Part shown: piece by piece, positions 41,602 through 49,431 of the stretch
Numbering within the stretch: the stretch's first letter is position 1
Layout of the letters: the number at the start of each line of letters is the position of its first letter
Source of the DNA: a virus
Direction: 5' to 3' (one strand)
Virus record (IMG/VR): IMGVR_UViG_3300028581_000024
Location: 28,063-92,062 of that record
DNA length: 64,000 nt
The notes under the pieces: model-generated
What the model saw: the letters and a program-made list of their open reading frames with translations, nothing else
What the model was told of the DNA's origin: nothing
Database searches by the model: none
Position numbers and translations under genes: made by a program

Positions 41602-41996
41602 TATGCGGTCTCCATCTTAATTAATTCGATTAAATTTTTAATATCAAACCCAATACTGTGCATTGTCTTTTCTACCCGCTCCAAGAACTCTATAACAGCT
41701 TGACGCTCTCTAACTTCATTACTAATTGCCATTACCTGGCCATGTCTTTCAGCTGCATTTTGAAGTGTTGGTAAAGCTAGCTTCACCGCCGATTCTTTGC
41801 GCAATTCATCCACAACTTCATTTGCTGTTTTTTCCTTCTTTCTTAATAATTCATTTAAAGCAGCCTTTTCAAGCATAAGACGCGATACCCACTTTGCTTT
41901 CTTTGCTGGTAACATAAGTGCGGCTTCCTTTAAGTTAAGTTCATCCAGCTTAACATCTTCCTCTAACTCTAATATATATTTCTGTAGCAGACTCAT
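41601..41996 (-). CDS. uvsY: Recombination mediator (UvsY-like)
   Basis: A 131-residue helical protein (T4 UvsY: 137) next to uvsW, as in T4. UvsY helps UvsX displace gp32 from ssDNA. The pattern AKKAKWVSRLMLEKAALNEL, a basic middle, then MHSIGFDIKNLIELIKME fits the family in length and layout. It is the first gene of the operon. Confidence 0.75.
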   Translation of the reverse strand: MSLLQKYILELEEDVKLDELNLKEAALMLPAKKAKWVSRLMLEKAALNELLRKKEKTANEVVDELRKESAVKLALPTLQNAAERHGQVMAISNEVRERQAVIEFLERVEKTMHSIGFDIKNLIELIKMETA

Positions 41997-42001
41997 AAAT
42001 A
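41994..42001 (+). promoter_or_regulatory. Late promoter box (CATAAATA)
   Basis: Seven of eight bases match. It lies over the uvsY start codon and 33 bases before the ATG at 42035, so a leader of about 29 bases would result. Confidence 0.45.
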
Positions 42002-42002
42002 C

Positions 42003-42030
42003 ATTATAGATTCATACATACAAAAATCAA
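42003..42030 (-). promoter_or_regulatory. Early sigma70-type promoter of uvsY-uvsW-gp55 operon
   Basis: TTGATT (42025-42030), a 16-base spacer, TATAAT (42003-42008), 6 bases, ATG at 41996. Confidence 0.8.
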
Positions 42031-42034
42031 TACC

Positions 42035-42265
42035 ATGAAAACGTTTAAAGAATATGTTATGCAAGAGGATAATACTGCCGGTGCAGGCGGGGTCTTCGGC
42101 GACGCACCTAGCATGGGACATGGCGGAGCAGTAGGAAATTCTGATTTTTATGCACCAGATGATATGCGAACACCCAAATTCTTAGGAGCAACGTTAGTCG
42201 GCAAAAAAGGCAAAAAACGGCGTGTGCCTCTTGTACAACGAAGAAGCTTGTTTAAATACTTCTAA
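42035..42265 (+). CDS. Small late protein with capsid-targeting-like N-terminus
   Basis: A 76-residue protein opening MKTFKEYVMQEDNTAGAG, strikingly like the MKTYQEFI-type start of T4 internal proteins, with a possible cut after MQE. The middle is Gly-rich (GGVFGDAPSMGHGGAVGN), and the end is very basic (KKGKKRRVPLVQRRSLF), suitable for DNA binding inside the head. A stop/start overlap joins it to the next gene. Confidence 0.72.
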   Translation: MKTFKEYVMQEDNTAGAGGVFGDAPSMGHGGAVGNSDFYAPDDMRTPKFLGATLVGKKGKKRRVPLVQRRSLFKYF

Positions 42266-42678
42266 TGAATTTTGGCCACTGGGAATTAGCTCCAGGTGTT
42301 ACACCTCAAGAAGGAGCATTTGGGTTCATATATGAAATCTGTAATACAGTAACTAATAAAAAATATATTGGCAAAAAACAATGCATTTCAAAACTTAAAA
42401 GAAAACCTCTCAAGGGACGCAAAAATAAAAGAATAGAGTTAAGAGAATCTGATTGGAAGGTGTATACAGGCTCTTCAAATGAATTAAATGCAGATATAGA
42501 GAAATATGGAAAAGATAAATTCCGTTTTACTATATTACACTTTTGCGGATCTAAATGGGAATTAGGCTATAGAGAAATTAAAGAACAAATACATCGCGAT
42601 GTAATTCTTAGTCAAGAATATTATAATGGCATTCTTAATGTCCGAATTGGTACCCCGCCAAAAGATTTTAAAATTTAA
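42265..42678 (+). CDS. GIY-YIG-like endonuclease
   Basis: A 137-residue basic protein. GFIYEICNTVTNKKYIGKKQ resembles the GIY...YIG motif (F-I-Y and Y-I-G). DWKVYTGSSNELNADIEKYG and FRFTILHFCGSKWELGYREI follow, with a Glu as possible metal ligand in the final helix (VILSQEYYN). Such proteins include homing endonucleases and Seg proteins. It is coupled to a late gene rather than free-standing, so it may be virion-related instead of selfish. Confidence 0.55.
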   Translation: MNFGHWELAPGVTPQEGAFGFIYEICNTVTNKKYIGKKQCISKLKRKPLKGRKNKRIELRESDWKVYTGSSNELNADIEKYGKDKFRFTILHFCGSKWELGYREIKEQIHRDVILSQEYYNGILNVRIGTPPKDFKI

Positions 42679-42706
42679 TTGACTGCTATATAAGTTCATC
42701 TATAAT
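42679..42706 (+). promoter_or_regulatory. Early sigma70-type promoter
   Basis: TTGACT (42679-42684), a 16-base spacer, TATAAT (42701-42706), 6 bases, GTG at 42713. An ATG at 42707 sits before the expected +1. Confidence 0.75.
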
Positions 42707-42712
42707 ATGGGC

Positions 42713-43252
42713 GTGGGTTATATTAAAGACATAAAATCTCTTGATTACAAATTAATTGATATTCAGCGAGCGTTTACTGAGGAAATTGAGCCACACGTAA
42801 CAGAGGATGTATTTAAATATAATCTAGAAAAAAATAACCGATTGCTGAGAAGGTTTATAGTCTATAGGGTTGTAAGTTTTATTTTAGATACATTAGGTAA
42901 TAATGTTAGTTGTGGTAAGAAACTCTTGCTGTTCCTTCCTAAGGAACTACAAGCAGAGCATATAGGTGACAATCGGCTGTTTGTAATTAATTTATTCCGT
43001 AAACTGTCTGCAATTTTATCGCTAAGTATATATGCAGATGATATGGGGTTTATTGAATTTGCAGACCTATTAACAGCAGCAACTGGAGAAGGACGAGAGA
43101 CTAGAGCTAGAGTTAATTTTGTATATGCACGTCATCTCAAGCGACCTGATCTTGTAAAATTAGATAAGTTTTTATTAAAAAACGGAATTCAAAAAATTCA
43201 AGGTGAATTGAATAGTAATTTCAAGGTAAAATTAGGGTTGTTCTTAACATAA
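42713..43252 (+). CDS. Hypothetical early protein
   Basis: A 179-residue helical protein without a recognised family (LLRRFIVYRVVSFILDTLG, LFVINLFRKLSAILSLSIY). An ATG at 42707 is in frame, but it directly follows the -10 hexamer. The expected transcript start falls on the GTG at 42713, which is therefore proposed as the true start of a leaderless message. It is one of few early genes on this strand. Confidence 0.65.
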   Translation: MGYIKDIKSLDYKLIDIQRAFTEEIEPHVTEDVFKYNLEKNNRLLRRFIVYRVVSFILDTLGNNVSCGKKLLLFLPKELQAEHIGDNRLFVINLFRKLSAILSLSIYADDMGFIEFADLLTAATGEGRETRARVNFVYARHLKRPDLVKLDKFLLKNGIQKIQGELNSNFKVKLGLFLT

Positions 43253-43255
43253 ATA
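43248..43255 (+). promoter_or_regulatory. Late promoter box (CATAAATA)
   Basis: Seven of eight bases match, overlapping the previous stop codon, 7 bases before the ATG at 43263. Confidence 0.6.
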
Positions 43256-43262
43256 TCTTATA

Positions 43263-43625
43263 ATGAAGTTTTTATTACAAATTATTGAAAAGTACAAGAA
43301 ATTAGAAATTGATCCGCCACAATGGGTTATGGAGTATGTATCAAGTATACCTGGCGTGACCCCCTCTACATCTTCAACTCCATCTACCCCTTCAACTTCA
43401 TCTGCTAGTCAAGCACCCAATCTTGGAAAAGTTATTGATGATACTCTCAAGGTACAACAAGACCCTGAACTTGCTAAGAAAAAGCTAGAACTAGATACAA
43501 TTTACAAGCAAGTTGCTGATGCGCTGAAGAAGAAAGCTGAAGAAGCTACTGGCAAATTAAGACAAGCATCAACACAGATTCCTGCTACTACACCAACTGC
43601 TACTACACCAACAACAGTTCCATGA
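43263..43625 (+). CDS. Late Ser/Thr/Pro-rich protein with capsid-targeting-like N-terminus
   Basis: A 120-residue protein beginning MKFLLQIIEKYKKLEI, with an IIE site. A repetitive SSTPSTPSTSS linker follows at about residues 37-48, then a charged helix (ELAKKKLELDTIYKQVADAL) and a Thr/Pro tail. No known family. It overlaps the next gene by four bases. A packaged or scaffold-related protein is suggested by promoter and N-terminus. Confidence 0.65.
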   Translation: MKFLLQIIEKYKKLEIDPPQWVMEYVSSIPGVTPSTSSTPSTPSTSSASQAPNLGKVIDDTLKVQQDPELAKKKLELDTIYKQVADALKKKAEEATGKLRQASTQIPATTPTATTPTTVP

Positions 43626-43975
43626 GATTTAACGATCTAATTGCAGCAAAATTCGGTAATTTGCTCGAGCAAACACCTGTACAGCCTGAAATTAATGTAC
43701 CTGCGGCTGAAGCGCCTGTTGCTGCTCCACAAGCAGTCCCCGAGCCTCAAGTAGAGCCGCAGCAACAAAAACCTCTAACTCCTGAGGGTGAAGTCTTTTT
43801 AATTAATCTACTTAGGAAGGCACTATTCATGAACCCTGATGATATAGAGCTTAAGGTCCTAAAGGATTTACCCGATACTGATGAAAAAAATGCATCTGAT
43901 GTGCTTAACAAAATTATTAAGTTGATGCAGATGGATGCTGTTAATTTAGATGTAAATACACAGACCAATACATAA
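43622..43975 (+). CDS. Late protein with capsid-targeting-like N-terminus
   Basis: A 117-residue protein starting MRFNDLIAAKFGNLLEQTP, with an LLE site, then a Pro/Ala/Gln linker and a helical C-terminal domain (GEVFLINLLRKALFMNPDD..., ASDVLNKIIKLMQ). It is coupled by a four-base overlap to the upstream gene. Family unknown. Confidence 0.68.
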   Translation: MRFNDLIAAKFGNLLEQTPVQPEINVPAAEAPVAAPQAVPEPQVEPQQQKPLTPEGEVFLINLLRKALFMNPDDIELKVLKDLPDTDEKNASDVLNKIIKLMQMDAVNLDVNTQTNT

Positions 43976-43979
43976 TAAT

Positions 43980-44510
43980 ATGAATAGGGACAATCATTTA
44001 ATATTTGAAGCATTTATTAACAAACAAAGTGCCACAGGTGTGGACAAACCAGTAGATGCAAGAGATAATAATTCAGAAGATGCAGAACAACCAGTGGACG
44101 GTATTACCAAGCGCAGAGGTGAATTGGCTGGTAACATCATGGACATTGTGAGATACGGTATTCCAAGCAAAGAAGAGTTTATCAAGATCAGACAAGAACT
44201 GCATGACAAAACAAAAGAAATTTCAGACAGAGGCACCCCTGCAACAGAAGAAGAGAGACACCGGGGCAGGCAGTTGATAGGCATGATAAGATCCTACAGA
44301 GCCCAGCACCCCAATGATCCTGGTCCTTATGCAGAGAATGCAGAGAGTTCAGATGAAAGAAAAGAACGAGTGCAAAGGGGATGGGATATAAACAAAAAGA
44401 GATGGGCCAAATGGAAAATGCAGAATCCAGAAGCTGCTGCCAGGCATGCTGCAAAGAAAGCTGCTGGTAAAGAGGAGAATGCAGAAGAAGATAAACATAA
44501 AACGCTATAA
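43980..44510 (+). CDS. Late basic protein with capsid-targeting-like N-terminus, compositionally unusual
   Basis: A 176-residue charged protein beginning MNRDNHLIFEAFINKQ, with an IFE site. The body is rich in Arg, Lys and Glu (KERVQRGWDINKKRWAKWKM, then AARHAAKKAAGKEEN) and could bind DNA. By eye its codons are richer in G and C (CAG, GGC, CCC) than in neighbouring genes, suggesting recent acquisition. It follows the previous gene by 4 bases. Confidence 0.68.
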   Translation: MNRDNHLIFEAFINKQSATGVDKPVDARDNNSEDAEQPVDGITKRRGELAGNIMDIVRYGIPSKEEFIKIRQELHDKTKEISDRGTPATEEERHRGRQLIGMIRSYRAQHPNDPGPYAENAESSDERKERVQRGWDINKKRWAKWKMQNPEAAARHAAKKAAGKEENAEEDKHKTL

Positions 44511-44516
44511 AGCTTT

Positions 44517-44524
44517 AATAAATA
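44517..44524 (+). promoter_or_regulatory. Late promoter box (AATAAATA)
   Basis: Seven of eight bases match, four bases before the GTG at 44529. It would drive the three-gene cargo operon. Confidence 0.7.
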
Positions 44525-44528
44525 ATCT

Positions 44529-45773
44529 GTGTCGTATAAGAGTTTAAAAGAAGTATACTCCGAGAATGTTGTGGGTAAACCGGTCCCGCCATTACCTAGA
44601 CAAAGCGTACGCTTGTTTATAAAAGAAGAAGATGAGGCTATAAAAGTCTATAAACAGGAAGCAGATGATCCCGCTACGCTGGAAGGTGAAGTAGATAAAG
44701 AATATTATGATGATGTTATTTCTCCAGCAATAACAAGGGGTGGTAATTATCAATTAGCAAAAATAGTAAAAGAAAGACTAATGAATACTGGTTGTTACAC
44801 CAATAGAAACTACAATTTATTAGTAGACTTCTTACAAACACTTAATATTACATTAACAGAAGAAATCTTCAAAGAGTGTGAAAGACTTTTTTTAAGTAGA
44901 TTAAACCAACCATTTATTTCATTTATAACCGTATTAGCTGAAGCCTTAAATGCTAACGGTCAGAATATCACAGCACAAAGTATTGCTAGCTATCCCGAGA
45001 TTACTGAATTATATGATTTACTAGCAACAGATAAGGCGCCCAGAAAGGATCAGAGTAAAAATGCAGGTCCCGGGGAAGTTTTTATAGCTTTTTTTGCTAA
45101 TGGAAAAAAACTTTCCTCTAGAGATGAAGCTTCATCTAGCGAGGAAACCTCAAAGGGCGATATAATGATAGGCGGGGTTAAGTTAGAGCTTAAAGCCTTG
45201 GACGGTAGATTAGGAATAAAGGAGAGTGGAGTGTATTATAAGAGGCCGAAAGAATATTTTGTAACTGCTCCTGATACACTATTGAACAAGATAAAGTACT
45301 TAGCATTTGGAGATTACAAATATGCAGAAGATGCGTTTAAGCCTTTTGAGTCAGAAGTCAATAGCATTATAGGTGACAGGACTAGTTTGTCGTTTGAGGA
45401 AGGTAGAAATATAGCCGGTGCAATAATTTTAAAAATATATTGTAATAAAAATAGACTAAACTGGTTTCTTGTTGTAGATAAAAGAACATCCTATTTAAAT
45501 TGTGTTCCTGCACAAATAACAGATAATGAATCAATTTCAGAAATTTTAAATAAGATGAAAAATAGATTTTATGTATTGCCTGCTAATGGTGGTGCAAAGG
45601 TATTAATAGGTAAGAGCAAGTCATCTGATGGAATAGCAAAAGCCGCCAAACCAAAACAAGGAAAAATACCAGGAACGCCTGCTTCTTCTACAGTAGTGCC
45701 TGCCCCTATCCCTGCTGTAGCACAAGTTTCACAACCTCAACCTGTACAAGGGACGCCTGATGCTACCGTTTAA
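44529..45773 (+). CDS. Candidate packaged PD-(D/E)XK-like nuclease
   Basis: A 414-residue protein with a GTG start. The N-terminus MSYKSLKEVYSEN resembles the capsid-targeting group (YSE). A conserved-looking block, GPGEVFIAFFANGKK...KGDIMIGGVKLELKALDGRL, has Glu183, Asp211 and Glu220-x-Lys222, the spacing of a PD-(D/E)XK nuclease core. The flanking first 170 residues are helical. The C-terminus is a Pro/Ala tail. It overlaps the next enzyme gene by 14 bases. DNA cleavage is inferred from this motif only; a non-catalytic relative is possible. Confidence 0.55.
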   Translation: MSYKSLKEVYSENVVGKPVPPLPRQSVRLFIKEEDEAIKVYKQEADDPATLEGEVDKEYYDDVISPAITRGGNYQLAKIVKERLMNTGCYTNRNYNLLVDFLQTLNITLTEEIFKECERLFLSRLNQPFISFITVLAEALNANGQNITAQSIASYPEITELYDLLATDKAPRKDQSKNAGPGEVFIAFFANGKKLSSRDEASSSEETSKGDIMIGGVKLELKALDGRLGIKESGVYYKRPKEYFVTAPDTLLNKIKYLAFGDYKYAEDAFKPFESEVNSIIGDRTSLSFEEGRNIAGAIILKIYCNKNRLNWFLVVDKRTSYLNCVPAQITDNESISEILNKMKNRFYVLPANGGAKVLIGKSKSSDGIAKAAKPKQGKIPGTPASSTVVPAPIPAVAQVSQPQPVQGTPDATV

Positions 45774-46386
45774 ACAATTCTTAATTGAAGTAACTGGTAC
45801 ATCAATAGGTTTTTTCCCAGGAGCTTTTAAGCCACCACACAAAGGGCATTTTGATACTGCTAAACAAGCGGCTACTGATAACGACATAGCAGTTGTGTTG
45901 ATTTCAGGTTCAGATCGAGATGGTATTACAACAGCAGATTCATATGAGATTTGGAATATGTACAAAGAATATCTTCCAAAAAATGTTTATATACATACTA
46001 TTACTGGGTCTCCTGTGACTGCAATCTATCAGATTGTTGATATATTGAATAATGGTCAATTCTCACCAACGCCAAAAGTCACTAACCCATTGCCTGATGC
46101 TGATAAAATTGCAAAAATGTTACAAGGGTCACCTGCACCCTACACTATAAACCTATATGCAAGTCAAGAGGACTTAGTACGCTTTAATGCCTTTACCGGT
46201 CCTAATAAACAAATTTATGTAGGTAAAAATGTTTCCAAGATCGGTCACGGTAATATTTCTAGACTAGCTTCAGCTACACAGGCAAGAGAGGCCCTAAAAA
46301 ATAAGGAAGAAGCAAAATTCTTTACTTTCTTACCAGATATTGCAATTCAAGGTAAGCAAGAAATTTATAGAAAGCTAGTAAAATGA
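45760..46386 (+). CDS. Packaged-type HxGH nucleotidyltransferase
   Basis: A 208-residue protein of the nucleotidyltransferase superfamily that includes NMN adenylyltransferase and cytidylyltransferases. GFFPGAFKPPHKGHF carries HxGH at residues 27-30. Later, KIGHGNISRLASATQAREAL resembles the ISST-type loop. Before the domain comes MLPFKQFLIEVTG, a capsid-targeting-like peptide with LIE. Start and stop overlap both neighbours, so it is made with the nuclease-like and KxDG proteins. Confidence 0.75.
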   Translation: MLPFKQFLIEVTGTSIGFFPGAFKPPHKGHFDTAKQAATDNDIAVVLISGSDRDGITTADSYEIWNMYKEYLPKNVYIHTITGSPVTAIYQIVDILNNGQFSPTPKVTNPLPDADKIAKMLQGSPAPYTINLYASQEDLVRFNAFTGPNKQIYVGKNVSKIGHGNISRLASATQAREALKNKEEAKFFTFLPDIAIQGKQEIYRKLVK

Positions 46387-47738
46387 TTAGGTTTAAGACT
46401 TACATATTATCCGAAAACGAAATTCTTCTCGAAAAAGATACTTACTTTTCGCCACATCTTTCACACTTAGAAGATTTAGCTATAGAAGGTGGGAAAAATG
46501 GATTTAATAGTTTTCTTATACAAGCTACTAACATAATAAACAAATTAAAAGGATTTGAATCCGAGCAAGAGATTAACGCAAAAATTGATGGTGCCCCGTC
46601 AATTTTGTTTGGTGCCGATCCTCGTCCAGAAGCTAATAAACAATTTTTTGTAGCTTTAAAGTATGTAATAGATGAAAGTACTGATACACTTAAAGAAAAT
46701 GCCAAGCTGTTGCATAGTGAGCAAGAAATAGATCAAAACTTTAGTGGTAAGCAAGAGCTTGCAACTAAGCTGAAGAGCTTGCTTTTAAATCTTAAACCAG
46801 CTTATGATAATAGTGGTAAGATCTATCAAGCTGACGTTCTCTTTACATCGTCTGCAGATAAAAGCAGAGTTAGAATAGAGAATGAAGAATATATTGCGTT
46901 TAAACCAAATACAATTATGTATACTGTACCTATTGACGATAAATCGCCGTTGTTTGCTAGTATTAATAGCAGCAATGTTGGTATTATAGTTCATGACTCG
47001 TTCACGGGGGTTATCAGTGACAATGGTAAGAGTATTAAATTAAAACCAGCTGGAAAGAACATATCGTCACTAATTAGTAGCAGCCAGGGTACTAAAGCTT
47101 TTATAAGAGGTAGTAACTACGGTGAGGTGGCTTTTGATATGTCAGACAAGATGGTGCATGATATAGAAAAAACAATTGCTGCAGCCACCAAGCATGTTAA
47201 TAGCATTGATAATAAGTTTGATCAAGAATATGTTTCGTCTGCAAAAGGATCGATGGGCGGACAGATATTACCGCTGTTAAAAATTTATTTAAATAAACAG
47301 GTAGATTTAGAAGATAGTGGAATTTTTGGCGCCGCGAAGACGGGTGCCAAGTTTGATACAGCGCAGTTCTATGAGGGGTTTAAGGCATTCGTTAATGAGC
47401 GTATTAGTAAAGGTATTGAAGAATTAGGCGAGAAAGGCAGAGCAGCAAGAGAACAAAAAATTTCTAGTATAATGGACTTTCTTGATATGCATCGTAAGAG
47501 TTTTGAAAGTTTAATACACGCTACATACGAAATGGTTCGTGTAAAGTTTTTTATACTGCAAATACTTTCCCAGCTGGACACCAGATTAACATCCAATGCC
47601 TTCTATCAGCTACCTGATGGTTCTTATGCAAAAGCTAAAGATGAAGGGTATGTTTTATTTGTTGGTAATAATCAGGTTAAGATAGTAGATCGGGTAGACT
47701 TTACTAGAATGAACCGCCTAATGGGTGGCAGATTTTAA
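46383..47738 (+). CDS. Ligase-like nucleotidyltransferase with KxDG motif
   Basis: A 451-residue protein. INAKIDGAPSILFG contains Lys67-Ile-Asp-Gly70, the motif I pattern of covalent nucleotidyltransferases (DNA/RNA ligases, capping enzymes). FFVALKYVID and IYQADVLFT could be the following motifs (IIIa, IV), and EEYIAFKPN may be motif V. The N-terminus MIRFKTYILSENEILLE holds LSE and LLE sites of the capsid-targeting type. The C-terminal 200 residues are helical and unassigned. Ligase activity is inferred. Confidence 0.6.
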   Translation: MIRFKTYILSENEILLEKDTYFSPHLSHLEDLAIEGGKNGFNSFLIQATNIINKLKGFESEQEINAKIDGAPSILFGADPRPEANKQFFVALKYVIDESTDTLKENAKLLHSEQEIDQNFSGKQELATKLKSLLLNLKPAYDNSGKIYQADVLFTSSADKSRVRIENEEYIAFKPNTIMYTVPIDDKSPLFASINSSNVGIIVHDSFTGVISDNGKSIKLKPAGKNISSLISSSQGTKAFIRGSNYGEVAFDMSDKMVHDIEKTIAAATKHVNSIDNKFDQEYVSSAKGSMGGQILPLLKIYLNKQVDLEDSGIFGAAKTGAKFDTAQFYEGFKAFVNERISKGIEELGEKGRAAREQKISSIMDFLDMHRKSFESLIHATYEMVRVKFFILQILSQLDTRLTSNAFYQLPDGSYAKAKDEGYVLFVGNNQVKIVDRVDFTRMNRLMGGRF

Positions 47739-47739
47739 T

Positions 47740-48288
47740 TTATTTTTCTTTATTTTCTTCGATTGTCTTGATAGCTTCAAGATTAAAAATTGTTTGACGC
47801 AATACTGTCTCAAGAACTTCTTTATTCTCGCCGTGTAGCATATCTCTGATTCTTGAAACAATCTTAAATTCATGTGCGTCGTTATCGGGTGCAAATTCAC
47901 CTTGTTTCTTAAACTTATTATATTCTAAGTAATTTCTTACACCTTCAATATAACTTGCTGCTACTGTAATTTTACTAAAAACCCAGGGTTCGAGATCCTC
48001 ACCATCTTTAATTAAATTGTATAATTGCTTTGAGGCGTTATGCATCTTATAAAGCTCGTTCTTTGCCATATCTGCATCTGTCTCTCCTGTGCCTGCGGTA
48101 GGTGTTTTTTCATCCCAGCCGTCTTCGCAGTCCTCACAAGCTTTATTGTCACTTATCTTTAAGACTGTTGGTGTATTGTTCGATGGAGCCATTGCTGTAG
48201 ATTCTGGCCCAGGTCCAAGGTTTAATTCATTTACAACAACTTCGTTATAAGCTTCAGAAATTTTAATAAGCTCGTTTTTCTTACTCAT
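47740..48288 (-). CDS. Late acidic protein
   Basis: A 182-residue acidic protein beginning MSKKNELIKISEAYNEVV, with an ISE site. CEDCEDGWDE is a short acidic Cys pair, and the C-terminal half is helical (PWVFSKITVAASYIEGVRNY...). The promoter box ends 6 bases before the ATG, and the gene is divergent from the retropepsin-like gene. Its stop follows the ligase-like stop by one base on the other strand. Function unknown; virion component likely. Confidence 0.68.
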   Translation of the reverse strand: MSKKNELIKISEAYNEVVVNELNLGPGPESTAMAPSNNTPTVLKISDNKACEDCEDGWDEKTPTAGTGETDADMAKNELYKMHNASKQLYNLIKDGEDLEPWVFSKITVAASYIEGVRNYLEYNKFKKQGEFAPDNDAHEFKIVSRIRDMLHGENKEVLETVLRQTIFNLEAIKTIEENKEK

Positions 48289-48294
48289 TTTATA

Positions 48295-48302
48295 TATTTA
48301 TA
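48295..48302 (-). promoter_or_regulatory. Late promoter box (TATAAATA)
   Basis: A perfect box 6 bases upstream of the ATG at 48288, divergent from the plus-strand box at 48305. Confidence 0.75.
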
Positions 48303-48304
48303 CT

Positions 48305-48312
48305 ACTAAATA
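48305..48312 (+). promoter_or_regulatory. Late promoter box (ACTAAATA)
   Basis: Six of eight bases match, 6 bases before the ATG at 48319. Confidence 0.5.
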
Positions 48313-48318
48313 CTTAAT

Positions 48319-48735
48319 ATGCGTAGTTTTAAAGAATTTTTTTATGAACAAATACTGGGATCGACAGAAGGTATTACTATTCAACATGTTGGAAATGTAC
48401 GAGCTACTGTAGACACAGGCAATAGCGGGTATAACGTTCTACATGCAATAGTATTAAAAGATGCCAAGCCTGGTCATGTAAAGTTTAAAACTATTGGTGA
48501 TAAAGTATTAGAACTTCCCATCAAGGATAGCATCACAGTTTCAGGTAATAATAATGTTAACGATAGAGTTGTTGTTGAACTAGACTGCAGTATTGGTAAA
48601 GAGCAATTCAATAAAACTCCCTTCAGTCTTGCTGATAGAAGTAACCAAGATAATCCTGTTTTACTTTGTAAGGATTTTATTAAGCAAAATGGTGGCGTTG
48701 TTAACGTCAATATTAACAATAACCTTACCTCTTAA
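48319..48735 (+). CDS. Retropepsin-like aspartic protease with capsid-targeting-like N-terminus
   Basis: A 138-residue protein. VRATVDTGNSGYNVLHA carries the DTG active-site triad at residues 32-34. RVVVELDCSI, FSLADRSNQDNPVLLCKDFI matches the C-terminal half of the RimB-like family once called ATP-dependent zinc proteases. One domain per chain means it would act as a dimer. The N-terminus MRSFKEFFYEQILG resembles a capsid-targeting peptide (FYE), so packaging into the head is inferred. The stop (TTAA) is shared with folE. Confidence 0.72.
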   Translation: MRSFKEFFYEQILGSTEGITIQHVGNVRATVDTGNSGYNVLHAIVLKDAKPGHVKFKTIGDKVLELPIKDSITVSGNNNVNDRVVVELDCSIGKEQFNKTPFSLADRSNQDNPVLLCKDFIKQNGGVVNVNINNNLTS

Positions 48736-49385
48736 GTTCGATTAGATTGAGAGAACTCTACAAACTTATAAAACTCTGCTCGCGAATTATCATCATTATC
48801 TAGAAATGCACCAGACATTCTAGCAGTACGCATAGTTGAATCATGTCTAATGCCTCTGTTCGAACAACATGTATGAGCTGCCTCAATCATAACTGCAACA
48901 CCATTATTCTTTTCACAAACCTTATCAATATAGGCATGAATTTGCATTGTGAGGTTTTCTTGTACTTGTGGTCTGCGGGCAAACCAATCTACAATTCTAT
49001 TCAACTTGCTTAGTCCAATAACCTTACCACCCGTTGAAGGTATGTAAGCAACATGGGCATGACCGGTAAACGGTGCATGATGATGTGAACACAACGACGT
49101 TAGCTTAATATTATTCTGACATACCATACCATCATAATGGTCAACATTATCGAACGCAGTTACTTTGGGGGGATTACTATAACATCCCCAAGCAAAATCT
49201 TCAACAAACGCTTTCGCAACTCTATGCGGTGTATTAGAACTATTAGGATCATTTCTCCAATCGTATCCTAAAGCATCCATATAGGCTTCATAAGCTTTAG
49301 CAGCGTTTTCTATGATTTGCGCTGTCTCTTCTTTGGTATGTGGGTAGTTATGATTAGCAAAAGCAAACTTGTTCTTATTAGACAT
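48732..49385 (-). CDS. folE: GTP cyclohydrolase I
   Basis: A 217-residue enzyme converting GTP to dihydroneopterin triphosphate, the first step towards 7-deazaguanine (and folate). Zinc ligands are visible: LTSLCSHHHAPF (Cys, His) and HTCCSNRG (Cys), and GKVIGLSKLNRIVD and RPQVQENLT are family signatures. The frame is open to 49412, but the early promoter distance and SNKNKFAFANHN start indicate the ATG at 49385. It is an isolated early gene among late ones. Confidence 0.93.
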   Translation of the reverse strand: MSNKNKFAFANHNYPHTKEETAQIIENAAKAYEAYMDALGYDWRNDPNSSNTPHRVAKAFVEDFAWGCYSNPPKVTAFDNVDHYDGMVCQNNIKLTSLCSHHHAPFTGHAHVAYIPSTGGKVIGLSKLNRIVDWFARRPQVQENLTMQIHAYIDKVCEKNNGVAVMIEAAHTCCSNRGIRHDSTMRTARMSGAFLDNDDNSRAEFYKFVEFSQSNRT

Positions 49386-49392
49386 ATAAGTT

Positions 49393-49419
49393 ATTATAGT
49401 AATAAACTTCATTAATCAA
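49393..49419 (-). promoter_or_regulatory. Early promoter of folE
   Basis: TTGATT (49414-49419), a 15-base spacer, TATAAT (49393-49398), 7 bases, ATG at 49385. The distance from -35 to ATG is 28 bases as elsewhere. It abuts the late box of the divergent gene. Confidence 0.7.
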
Positions 49420-49427
49420 GATAAATA
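49420..49427 (+). promoter_or_regulatory. Late promoter box (GATAAATA)
   Basis: Seven of eight bases match, four bases before the ATG at 49432. Confidence 0.7.
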
Positions 49428-49431
49428 ATAT

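Noticed and set aside
49386-49412. FolE start at the upstream ATG (49412)
   Set aside because: It would lie between -35 and -10 of a good early promoter; the ATG at 49385 fits the 28-base rule.
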